Shown piece after piece: positions 54,801 to 63,958 of a stretch of DNA of 64,000 nucleotides (positions are counted from its first letter, which is position 1; every line of letters starts with the position of its first letter). The notes beneath the pieces are model-generated. The model did no database searches. It had not been told where the DNA came from and saw only the letters and a program-made list of their open reading frames with translations. Source of the DNA: Prosapia bicincta (Eukaryota; Arthropoda; Insecta; Hemiptera; Cercopidae); NCBI GenBank assembly GCA_036971475.1, contig JBAIZL010000002.1, forward strand, positions 1,761,113-1,825,112, in the 5' to 3' direction. Position numbers and translations under genes: made by a program.

Positions 54801-55830
54801 CACTCATCCGGTTTGCATTTCACCCGTATTTCTCTTCTTACACTTTGTAGCAACATCACGCAAGCAACACTCATCCGGTATGCATTACACCCGTCGCTCT
54901 CTTCTTACACTTTGTAGCTAATTCACGCAAGCAACACTCATCCGGTATGCATTTCACCGGTCTCTCTCTTCTTACACTTTGTAGCTACGGCACGCAAGCA
55001 ACACTCATCCGGTATGCATTTCATTGGTCTCTCTCTTCTTACACTTTGTAGCTACGGCACGCAAGCAACACTCATCCGGTATGCATATCATTGGTCTCTC
55101 TCTTCTTACACTTTGTAGCTACGGCACGCAAGCAACACTCATCCGGTATGCATTTCACCCGTCTCTCTCTACTTACTCACACTTTATAGCTACGACACGC
55201 AAGCAACACTCATCCGGTATGCATTTCACCGGTCTCTCTCTTCTTACACTTTGTAGCTACGGCACGCAAGCAACACTCATCCTGTATGCATTTCACCCGT
55301 CTCTCTCTTCTTACTCACACTTTGTAGCTACAGCACGCAAGCAACTCTCATCCGGTATGAATTTCACCCGTCTCTCTCTTCTTACTCACACTTTGTAGCT
55401 ACGGCACGCAAGCAACATTTATCCGGTATGCATTTCACCGGTCTCTCTCTTCTTACACTTTGTAGCTACGGCACGCAAGCAACACTCATCCGGTATGCAT
55501 TTCATTGGTCTCTCTCTTCTTACACTTTGTAGCTACGGCACGCAAGCAACACTCATCCGGTATGCATTTCACCCGTCTCTCTCTTCTTACACTTTGTAGC
55601 TACGGCACGCAAGCAACACTCATCCGGTATGCATTTCACCGGTCTCTCTCTTCTTACACTTTGTAGCTACGGCACGCAAGCAACACTCATCCGGTATGCA
55701 TTTCATCCGTCTCTCTCTTCTTACTCACACTTTGTAGCTACGGCACGCAAGCAACACTCATCCGGTATGCATTTCACCCGTCTCTCTCTTCTTACACTTT
55801 GTAGCTACGGCACGCAAGCAACACTCATCC
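48880..55830. repeat. Overlapping satellite C duplications, offsets 3991, 2770, 1221 and 3855 bp
   Basis: The start of the 48.9-49.8 kb block reappears at 52.9-53.8 kb (offset 3991). Part of it, 49.3-50.0 kb, is also at 52.1-52.76 kb (offset 2770), hence 1221 bp between the later two copies. The 50.3-51.97 kb block reappears at 54.2-55.8 kb (offset 3855), including the rare CTTACCGTTTG and CATTACACCC variants. Most blocks contain 71-bp TTACTCACAC units. Confidence 0.8.
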
Positions 55831-56105
55831 GGTATGCATTTCTCCCGTCTTTCTCTTCTTACTCAAACTTGGTAGCTACGGCACGCAAGCAAGTCTCATT
55901 CGGTATGCAATTCACCCGTCTCTCTCTTCTTACACTTTGTAGCTACGACACACAAGCAACACTCATCCGGTATGCATTTCATTGGTCTCTCTCATCTTAC
56001 ACTTTGTAGCTATGGCACGCAAGCAACACTCATCCGGTATGCATTTCACCGGTCTCTCTCTTCTTACACTTTGTAGCTACGGCACGCAAGCAACACTCAT
56101 CCGGT

Positions 56106-56925
56106 ATGCATTTCATTGGTCTCTCTCTTCTTACACTTTGTAGCAACATCACGCAAGCAACAGTCATCCGGTATGCATTTCACCCGTCTCTCTCTTCTTA
56201 CTTACACTTTGTAGCTACGGCACGCAACCAACACTCATCCGGTATGTATTTCACCCGTCTCTCTCTTCTTACACTTTGTAGCTACGACACGAAAGCAACA
56301 CTCATCCGGTATGCCTTTCACCCGTCTCTCTCTTCTTACTCACACTTTGTAGCTACGGCACGCAAGTAACACTCATTTGGTATGCATTTCATTGGTCTCT
56401 CTCTTCTTACTTACACTTTGTAGCTACGGCACGCAACCAACACTCATCCGGTATGTATTTCACCCGTCTCTCTCTTCTTACACTTTGTAGCTACGACACG
56501 AAAGCAACACTCATCCGGTATGTATTTCACCCGTCTCTCTCTTCTTACACTTTGTAGCTACGACACGAAAGCAACACTCATCCGGTATGCCTTTCACCCG
56601 TCTCTCTCTTCTTACTCACACTTTGTAGCTACGGCACGCAAGTAACACTCATCCGGTATGCATTTCATTGGTCTCTCTCTTCTTACACTTTGTAGCAACA
56701 TCACGCAAGCAACAGTCATCCGGTATGCATTTCACCCGTCTCTCTCTTCTTACTTACACTTTGTAGCTACGGCACGCAACCAACACTCATCCGGTATGTA
56801 TTTCACCCGTCTCTCTCTTCTTACACTTTGTAGCTACGACACGAAAGCAACACTCATCCGGTATGCCTTTCACCCGTCTCTCTCTTCTTACTCACACTTT
56901 GTAGCTACGGCACGCAAGTAACACT
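56106..56925. repeat. Satellite C 552-bp duplication at the right edge
   Basis: A segment with AGCAACATCACGC, CAACCAACACTC, GGTATGTATTT and GACACGAAAGC variants at 56106-56370 recurs at 56658-56922. A shorter version of the same variants lies between them at 56400-56650. Confidence 0.8.
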
Positions 56926-57872
56926 CATCCGGTATGCATTTCACCTGTCGCTTTCTTCTTAGACTTTGTAGCTACGGCACGCAAGCAACACTCATCCGGT
57001 ATGCATTTCACCCGTCTCTCTCTTCTTACTCACACTTTGTAGCTACGGCACGCAAACAACATTCATCCGGTATGCATTTCACCCGTCTTTCTCTTCTTAC
57101 TCGCACTTTGTAGCTACGGCATGCAAGCAAGTCTCATTCGGTATGTATTTCACCCGTCTCTCTCTTCTTACTCACACTTTGTAGCTACGGCACGCAAGCA
57201 ACACTCATTCGGTATGCATTTCACCTGTCTCTCTCTTCTTACACTTTGTAGCTACGGCACGCAAGCAACACTCATCCGGTATGCATTTCACCCGTCTCTC
57301 TCTTCTTACTCACACTTTGTAGCTACGGCACGCAAGCAACACTCATCCGGTATGTATTTCACCCGTCTCTCTCTTCTTACACTTTGTAGCTACGGCACGC
57401 AAGCAACAGTCATCCGGTATGCATTTCACCCGTCTCTCTCTTCTTACACTTTGTAGCTACGGCACGCAATCAACACTCATTCGGTATGCATTTCACCCGT
57501 CTCTCTCTTCTTACACATTGTAGCTACGGCACGCAAGCAAGTCTCATTCGGTATGTATTTCACCCGTCTTTCTTTTCTTACTCACACTTTGTAGCTACGG
57601 CACGCAAGCAACACTCATTCGGTATGCATTTCACCCGTCTCTCTCTTCTTACACTTTGTAGCTACGGCACGCAAGCAACACTCATCCGGTATGCATTTCA
57701 CCTGTCTCTCTCTTCTTACACTTTGTAGCTATGGCACGCAAGCAACACTCCTCCGGTGTGCATTTCACCCGTCTCTCTCTTCTTACACTTTGTAGCTACG
57801 GCACGCAAGCAACACTCATCCGGTATGCATTTCACCCGTCTTTCTCTTCTTACTCAAACTTTGTAGCTACGG

Positions 57873-58089
57873 TATTCATATCGGAATATTTTTTTTTAAA
57901 AATTGGTATATTGTTAATGTATATACAAACTCTCCAACAAACAAGAATCTATGTATTCTTTCATCGTCGATAGACATCTAAATGTTACCTTCAATCTATG
58001 TCGTGATGACGAATTTAGCTTCTTCACTTGTTGCACGAACATGTGATGCTATTCAGAGCAAACAAATAACGAATACGAGATAATTACCA
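57873..58089. other. Unique DNA after satellite C
   Basis: The last monomer breaks off in GTAGCTACGG. The sequence then becomes AT-rich and non-repetitive, beginning with a T8 run. No gene was recognised. Confidence 0.6.
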
Positions 58090-58478
58090 GCACTGAATGC
58101 TCAACAAAGTAGGATATGGATAACAACCGGAACGGGTATTTAGGGAGATAACCGCTCAGTGAGGGATAGTCTGGGTCACAAAGCGTGCCAAGACTAAGAG
58201 TGTTACACCACTGAACTTGGAATTGTGACGGGCGTTTTAAGTAGAACTTGCTCCCTAGAGATGAGGAGGAGCTGCAGTTATGCGCACTGAATGCTCAACA
58301 AAGTAGGATATGGATAACAACCGGAACGGGTATTTAGGGAGATAACCGCTCAGTGAGGGCTGGTCTGGGTCAGAAAGCGTAAAAAGACGTAAGAGTGATA
58401 CACCACTGAGCTTGGAATTGTGACAGGCGTTTTAAGTAGAACTTGCTGCCTAGGGATAAGGATAAGCTGCGGTTGTGC
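58090..58478. repeat. Tandem duplication of a 194-bp segment
   Basis: GCACTGAATGCTCAACAAAG at 58090 recurs at 58284. The two halves agree over about 190 bp, with roughly 15-20 differences by eye, for example GGATAGTCTGG against GGCTGGTCTGG and CTCCCTAGAGATG against CTGCCTAGGGATA. The segment is richer in G+C than its flanks. It has no continuous frame shared by both copies and no RNA structure I recognise. The two copies end near CAGTTATGC and CGGTTGTGC. Confidence 0.85.
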
Positions 58479-58640
58479 ATCCGCCAGATGATAACAGGAG
58501 GGCGGTTAGAACCAATTCTTCAATTACGTTTTTTATATCCCACAACAATTTCTTTTTATCTTGACACAACCAATTTTACACGTTGGTAGAGGAATAAAAT
58601 ATTTGTCATTTACGTTATTATTCACACTATTATTACAATT
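58479..58640. other. Short unique spacer
   Basis: About 160 bp of AT-rich sequence between the 194-bp duplication and satellite D. Nothing was recognised. Confidence 0.6.
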
Positions 58641-60302
58641 TAACCTAACCTAGCCGACAAAACATAACTTAATCTCACGGTACTCAGCCTTACATTTAAC
58701 CTAACCTAGCCGACAAAACATAACTTAATCTCACGGTACTCAGCCTTACATTTAACCTAACCTAGCCGACAAAACATAACTTAATCTCACGGTACTCAGC
58801 CTTACATTTAACCTAACCTAGCCGACAAAACATAACTTAATCTCACGGTACTCAGCCTTACATTTAACCTAACCTAGCCGACAAAACATAACTTAATCTC
58901 ACGGTACTCAGCCTTACATAACCTAACCTAGCCGACAAAACATAACTTAATCTCACGGTACTCAGCCTTACATAACCTAACCTAGCCGACAAAACATAAC
59001 TTAATCTCACGGTACTCAGCCTTACATAACCTAACCTAGCCGACAAAACATAACTTAATCTCACGGTACTCAGCCTTACATAACCTAACCTAGCCGACAA
59101 AACATAACTTAATCTCACGGTACTCAGCCTTACATAACCTAACCTAGCAGACAAAACATAACTTAATCTCACGGTACTCAGCCTTACATTTAACCTAACC
59201 TAGCCGTCAAAACATAACTTAATCTCACGGTACTCAGCCTTACATTTAACCTAACCTAGCCGACAAAACATAACTTAATCTCACGGTACTCAGCCTTACA
59301 TTTAACCTAACCTAGCCGACAAAACATAACTTAATCTCACGGTACTCAGCCTTACATTTAACCTAACCTAGCCGACAAAACATAACTTAATCTCACGGTA
59401 CTCAGCCTTACATTTAACCTAACCTACCCGACAAAACATAACTTAATCTCACGGTACTCAGCCTTACATTTAACCTAACCTAGCCGACAAAACATAACTT
59501 AATCTCACGGTACTCAGCCTTACATTTAACCTAACCTAGCCGACAAAACATAACTTAATCTCACGGTACTCAGCTTTACATTTAACCTAACCTAGCCGAC
59601 AAAACATAACTTAATCTCACGGTACTCAGAATTACATTTAACCGAACCTAGCCGACAAAACATAACTTAATCTCACGGTACTCAGCCTTACATTTAACCT
59701 AACCTAGCCGACAAAACATAACTTAATCTCTCGGTACTCAGCCTTACATTTAACCTAACCTAGCCGACAAAACATAACTTAATCTCACGGTACTCAGCCT
59801 TACATTTAACCTAACCTAGCCGACAAAACATAACTTAATCAAACGGTACTCAGCCTTACATAACCTAACCTAGCCGACAAAACATAACTTAATCTCACGG
59901 TACTCAGACTTACATAACCTAACCTAGCCGACAAAACATAACTTAATCTCACGGTACTCAGCCTTACATAACCTAACCTAGCCGACAAAACATAACTTAA
60001 TCTCACGGTACTCAGCCTTACATTTAACCTAACCTAGCCGACAAAACATAACTTAATCTCACGGTACTCAGCCTTACATTTAACCTAACCTAGCCGACAA
60101 AACATAACTTAATCTCACGGTACTCAGCCTTACATTTAACCTAACCTAGCCGACAAAACATAACTTAATCTCACGGTACTCAGCCTTACATTTAACCTAA
60201 CCTAGCCGACAAAACATAACTTAATCTCACGGTACTCAGCCTTACATTTAACCTAACCTAGCCGACAAAACATAACTTAATCTCACGGTACTCAGCCTTA
60301 CA
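58641..60302. repeat. Satellite D: 54/56-bp repeat with telomere-like motif, 30 copies
   Basis: The unit reads TAACCTAACCTAGCCGACAA, then AACATAACTTAATCTCACGG, then TACTCAGCCTTACATT at 56 bp. A 54-bp form lacks two T after ACAT. Thirty full units start at 58641 and then at steps of 56 or 54 bp; a last partial unit starts at 60303. The 54-bp forms cluster at 58865-59135 and 59807-59969. Each unit contains CCTAACCTA, two copies of the CCTAA of insect telomeres, in an otherwise unrelated sequence. Runs of 54-bp units stay in frame and give a minus-strand frame with an 18-residue period (RLSYVLSARLGYV), which is a by-product of the period. Confidence 0.97.
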
Positions 60303-60311
60303 TAACCTAAA

Positions 60312-61119
60312 ATTAGCTCAGGTATCCTAACACGGCCAAAATGTTTGATCGAAAATGTTTAGTTTTTTACATATTCTACGATTAGTATTTAGAATTTTGT
60401 TGTTGGAAACCTTTCCTTTTAAACACACGTACTCGGGGCAATGTCCGTTTTTCTTACTCGTCTGGTCAGGGCGATTTTGAAATCTTTCATAAATATTGTT
60501 TCTTCTTTAGAAATATACAAGTCTTAGAATAGTTGCTTATTTCTTAATCTGTCCACGTTTATCATAGCTCGTAACCTGTTCAGGAACGAAGTTTCATCGT
60601 CCTGTATCTAGACATACCTGCAACATTTCGTACGAGACCTCCCACTCACTTTATCAGACATACTTTCTCAATTTGTCTTTAAACTGCACTCTTTAAAAAA
60701 AATACTCTGTGGTTTTTTTAAGTCAATCCAAGAGAACCTCAATAGCTCTGGCATTCTAATAATATTAACCACTTGGGTCTTTTTACAATATTGTCAAACG
60801 CATATTCTACAAACAATTTATGATCCTCTCATATCCTGCTGTTTGTTGATCATCTCGTTGACACGGTGTTTCGTTAAATGAAAGGTTCTCCTCTTAGTAG
60901 GCGCTTAAGCTTACAAAGCCCATTTATCATATTAGTAAATGAGATATTGATCTATCAATTTTGCTCCAAATTAAATTCTGTCCTCCTGACGTCATCGGTT
61001 AGCTGTCTGATATAATTAAGGCTACTTTATGTAAGCAACCCTAACTACGCAACTCATAAAGTTCCCAGTATCATTCCATAACCCTCTATTCAATTTCTTC
61101 TATTTCATCACACTCACGT

Positions 61120-61122
<3 letters not shown>
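60312..61122. other. Unique AT-rich DNA
   Basis: No long reading frame, tandem structure or RNA gene. It begins directly after the truncated last satellite D unit. Confidence 0.6.

Positions 61123-61161
<39 letters not shown>
61123..61161. repeat. (TA)n microsatellite
   Basis: A pure alternating TA tract of about 38 bp, lying 6 bp left of the inverted repeat at 61167. Confidence 0.95.
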
Positions 61162-61166
<5 letters not shown>

Positions 61167-61345
61167 TTTAAAACAACATAGGTTATTCAAATACAAGAAT
61201 ATTTATTAATTTATATTCAAAGCTTTTCGTTGGTAAACAGTACCAACATCATCAGGAATAAAATTACAATGATTGTAACCAACGAAAAGCTTTGAATATA
61301 AATTAATAAATATTCTTCTATTTGAATAACCTATGTTGTTTTAAA
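61167..61345. repeat. Foldback element: 68-bp arms, 43-nt loop
   Basis: 61167-61234 is the reverse complement of 61278-61345 with one mismatch (CAAATACAAG against CAAATAGAAG in the same sense). The loop, 61235-61277, contains a small palindrome TTACAATGATTGTAA at 61264-61278. The element lies between two (TA)n tracts and carries a hammerhead-like motif on the minus strand. The right outer part resembles the last 43 bases of the window, so this is probably a dispersed family. It could be a MITE-like element or part of a Penelope-like element; I cannot tell which. Confidence 0.85.
61213..61261 (-). ncRNA. Hammerhead-ribozyme-like motif in the foldback element (minus strand)
   Basis: On the minus strand: TATTC (61260-61256) forms stem I with GAATA (61218-61214). 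Then CTGATGA (61255-61249), one extra U, GTTGGTA (61247-61241), a 5-nt loop, TACCAAC (61235-61229), GAAA (61228-61225), and a self-complementary AAGCTT (61225-61220) as stem III, with U at the NUH position (61219). All invariant core residues (C3 U4 G5 A6 G8 A9, G12 A13 A14, A15.1-U16.1) are present, and the three stems are 5, 7 and 3+3 bp. The extra U between A9 and stem II is shared with the motif at 6164-6209. Catalysis is inferred from form only. Confidence 0.55.
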
Positions 61346-61362
61346 TTATTAAACAAGAGAAC
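61319..61362 (+). repeat. Conserved outer end of the foldback element
   Basis: TTTGAATAACCTATGTTG with the following TTAAACAAGAGAAC resembles 63960-64000 (TTTGAATAACC, then ACAAGAACAC) over about 42 bases with few differences. It overlaps the right arm and runs about 17 bp past it. Confidence 0.7.
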
Positions 61363-61363
61363 G

Positions 61364-61368
<5 letters not shown>

Positions 61369-61395
<27 letters not shown>
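61369..61395. repeat. (TA)n microsatellite
   Basis: An alternating TA tract of about 26 bp immediately right of the foldback element. Confidence 0.9.
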
Positions 61396-61401
<6 letters not shown>

Positions 61402-62663
61402 TCAATATATATCTTGTTCAAAATTTCAATCGTTAATAAAACATTTTATTCATCCATTCAGGTTCAAATTTAAGTTTAAAAGTTCAAATTTAATTAATTT
61501 AAGTTATATTTCACAAAATGGGCAAAGTATGCAACGTAGTTATTTCGTCCCATTTGGCTTACAATAAGTGATAAGATATGATTTCATAGAGCAGCTGATT
61601 TTATGTTATAGGTTATGTGCTGGAACAGCTGTTTAAACTAATGGGTTATGTTATTTTATTTATATTAAATGTAATTATTTAATAAAAAGCTAATAAAATA
61701 AAATTTTCTTTGTTGGCCTAAGCAGGAATTGACTTTATATAAAATTTTTCTTTGTATTACTTATGTTTATCTTACCTAAAGTGTAGACATCTTCAACACT
61801 ACTTCTATAAAGAATAGTTTTACTTGAAGCTTGTGATCCTACTCATTATCCTTTCTTATGTCGCTGGTTGTCGAGTTCCATGACATTAACTTACGTCTCT
61901 CTGGACTACCTACCCTCCTCATATATTTCATAAATCTACTTCATTTATCTTGATAGAAACTAATATTGTCCCATAAAACTGTCATTGTAAGCGTCTAACG
62001 TTTAGAAAAGTCCGAGGAAACAACTTTCCTATAAAAGTCTGACAAAACAATAGTGTTATTTTTCCATTACTCTTTCATCTCATGATCTATAATGATGTAA
62101 ATATTAACTATAGGTTTTGTACATTTAAATATAAAAAAAATATTATATTCCAAATATTTCTAAAAGGTGTGTTTGCATACGTGCGGGGGAGTGTGTATCA
62201 GGACTTTATTAAAAGGCACTGGACCGAGGATTATTTCCAGGACGATGATTTTATTGGTACCTTTTCAATCCCAAATAAACCTAATATCGCAAGCATTTGG
62301 TCGTGAAAAACAGTGATTTCACATTTCTCACTTGATTTGTCAATCTTCAATTCGTGATAAAAAAATCGCAAAACATTTCCTTCCAAATACGACGCTGGCA
62401 TAACTCCGGATTGTAAATAACGGGCACGAATCAGACAAATGTAAATATTAAAGCTAGCATACGACGTACACGGAAGTGCTAATATTAGAAAACTTCAAAT
62501 TATATAAGTGCTTAAGGTTAAAATGGCACAAACAGTTATATTGGTATTAACGTCATACGTAGGTACATGAGGACATTTTACTCCTACGAGGAACACATGT
62601 ACTTTATAAATGTTAATAAATAAATTTTAATAGCACATTTTCTTGCCTACATCTTAAAATGTA
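61396..62663. other. Unique AT-rich DNA with one weak exon candidate
   Basis: Mostly AT-rich with no gene recognised. A plus-strand frame at 62082-62306 (74 codons) ends in an acidic/aromatic stretch (HWTEDYFQDDDFIG, then PNKPNI) that looks more protein-like than its neighbours. It is preceded by a possible splice acceptor (TTTCTAAAAG at about 62158-62167). I do not recognise the family; a faint likeness to the W..D..F..G.NP segment of lipoxygenases is too weak to annotate. No flanking exon was identified. Confidence 0.3.
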
Positions 62664-62746
62664 GTACAATAAAAATATTGAAAATAACCACAAACAAATT
62701 TGTGGTATTGGGTTTTTTCCAATTTTTTCATTGTAATATATTGTAC
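62664..62746. repeat. Small imperfect inverted repeat
   Basis: The ends GTACAATA and TATTGTAC are inverted, and the middle contains ACCACAAA / TTTGTGGT around a 4-nt loop (62687-62706). The parts between are not complementary throughout. It may be a decayed MITE-like hairpin or chance. Confidence 0.4.
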
Positions 62747-63524
62747 CACTGTGCTCTTGATATTGTGTAATATCGTAGCTTCCCGGTCAACTGAGCAAAA
62801 CCCTTTTAGTAGGTTAGGTTTAAAAATAGGATAATTACAAGTAGATATTAGTTTTTATGCCCGTAGGCAATCCGTAGTAGTAGACGCAATTGTAGTAGAC
62901 ATGTCCGATTTTCATCCTGAAGGTAGCAACGTCAATACCGCTTGACAGAATGCTGCAGGTGGCTCTTTTAGTAAAACTCTCCAATCTCTTGCTTCACCCC
63001 TCCAGGAGGTCTGTATAACCTTTTTGCCGGATGTTTTTATCCAACGAGATATAAGATGCACTGACTGGGTAGCCTATCTTCTTGCACCCGTCTCTATTAA
63101 ACCGCAAGGTATCACAGACTCATTTAACGTTTTCAATTGGTCTCTCTCTTGAACTCTTATTAATTCTTCTCGGCAATTTTTTAAAGTTTTTTCACTATTT
63201 GTGCACAAACGTACTGAGGTTTTTCGTTACCTTACTGCACTTATAAGCTGTTTCGACTTTTCAGTGAAATCCATTGTGATGTTTGAATCAGAATTAACCA
63301 ATATTGCCTGTTAACTAAACGTGATTAATATTGCTATTCGGTAATTACTAAAGAAGCCATTATTGGCGAAACTTGTTTGACAGGTGAAACTGTCTGTAAT
63401 ATTATCTCTGATTTACGTCTTATACTGCCTTCATTTATTATTTGTTTTGTTATAGCTTTATTTTGTAATACCAAGGTAATCGTTTGAAAATGCTTTTAGC
63501 AATAATATTATATACATTCCACTT

Positions 63525-63528
<4 letters not shown>
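62747..63528. other. Unique DNA, no recognisable gene
   Basis: About 780 bp of moderately AT-rich sequence. The part at 62850-63120 is closer to balanced composition, but I see no open frame with a recognisable product on either strand. Confidence 0.55.

Positions 63529-63592
<64 letters not shown>
63529..63592. repeat. (TA)n microsatellite
   Basis: A pure alternating AT tract of about 64 bp, to the left of the large palindrome. Confidence 0.95.
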
Positions 63593-63594
<2 letters not shown>

Positions 63595-63623
63595 TGATAC
63601 GTATTCCTTCACGGATGGAAAAA

Positions 63624-63880
63624 TATGATGAATTGTTACTATCTGGAGTACATCCGTTCATTCTGCAGTCCATAAATTCGCAGTTCCGACGTTTCGCTAG
63701 AATCTCATCCAGCATTGACGAGGTGAACCCAGCAACAGTAGAAGAGCGAGTCTTCTACCGCTCTTCTACTGTTGCTGGGTTCACCTCGTCAATGCTGGAT
63801 GAGATTCTAGCGAAACGTCGGAACTGCGAATTTATGGACTGCAGAATGAACGGATGTACTCCAGATAGTAACAATTCATC

Positions 63881-63883
<3 letters not shown>
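63624..63883. repeat. Perfect palindrome: 125-bp arms, 10-nt spacer
   Basis: 63624-63748 is the exact reverse complement of 63759-63883, as far as I can read without a single mismatch; the spacer is AGTCTTCTAC. The arms are less AT-rich than the surroundings and abut (TA)n on the right. In the right arm (and mirrored in the left) CTGGATGAG is followed 7 nt later by CGAAACGTC. This is like a hammerhead 3' end (GAAAC-GUC), but with an inserted G in the core and no clear stem II. Frames at 63458-63715 and 63591-63968 are translations of the palindrome and microsatellites. It may be a MITE-like or Penelope-related terminal palindrome, or an assembly foldback. Confidence 0.93.
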
Positions 63884-63935
<52 letters not shown>

Positions 63936-63958
63936 TGTGAGTGTGCGTGCCTGTGTGT
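63881..63958. repeat. (TA)n followed by (GT)n microsatellite
   Basis: (TA)12 passes directly into (GT)n with GA and GC interruptions near 63933-63952. Confidence 0.95.

Larger units (their letters stand above)
15101..57872. repeat. Satellite C: 67-bp tandem repeat, about 635 copies over 42.8 kb
   Basis: The unit reads CGGTATGCATTTCACCGGTC, then TCTCTCTTCTTACACTTTGT, then AGCTACGGCACGCAAGCAAC and ACTCATC, 67 bp in all. It contains three short palindromes: ATGCAT, ACCGGT (lost in CACCCGTC and CATTGGTC variants) and GTAGCTAC. The main diversity is CACCGG / CACCCG / CATTGG / CTCCGG before TCTC; other recurring variants are GGTGTGC, CATCTTAC, CACTAAGTAG, TTTGCAGC, GGCACCCAAG and AACAGTC. Length variants are 68 bp (TCTTCTTCTT), 66 bp (AAGCACACTC) and 71 bp (TTACTCACAC). 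Reading frames of 60-146 codons ending in SSYTL or similar are repeat translations stopped by the TAG in TTGTAGC. Confidence 0.98.

Noticed and set aside
15084..57973. Dozens of 65-146-codon frames with SGMHFTGLSLLTLCSYGTQ-like repeats
   Set aside because: These are translations of the 67-bp satellite through its three frames, each ended by the TAG in TTGTAGC and lengthened only where a variant (TTGCAGC or an indel) removes it.
58864..59172. Minus-strand 102-codon frame with an 18-residue repeat
   Set aside because: It coincides with the run of 54-bp satellite D units and ends where 56-bp units restore frameshifts.
63786..63823. Third hammerhead ribozyme in the large palindrome
   Set aside because: GAAACGTC fits a minimal stem III and cleavage site, but the core reads CTGGATGAG with an inserted G and the 7 nt before CGAAA form no stem II. 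It is kept only as a remark.
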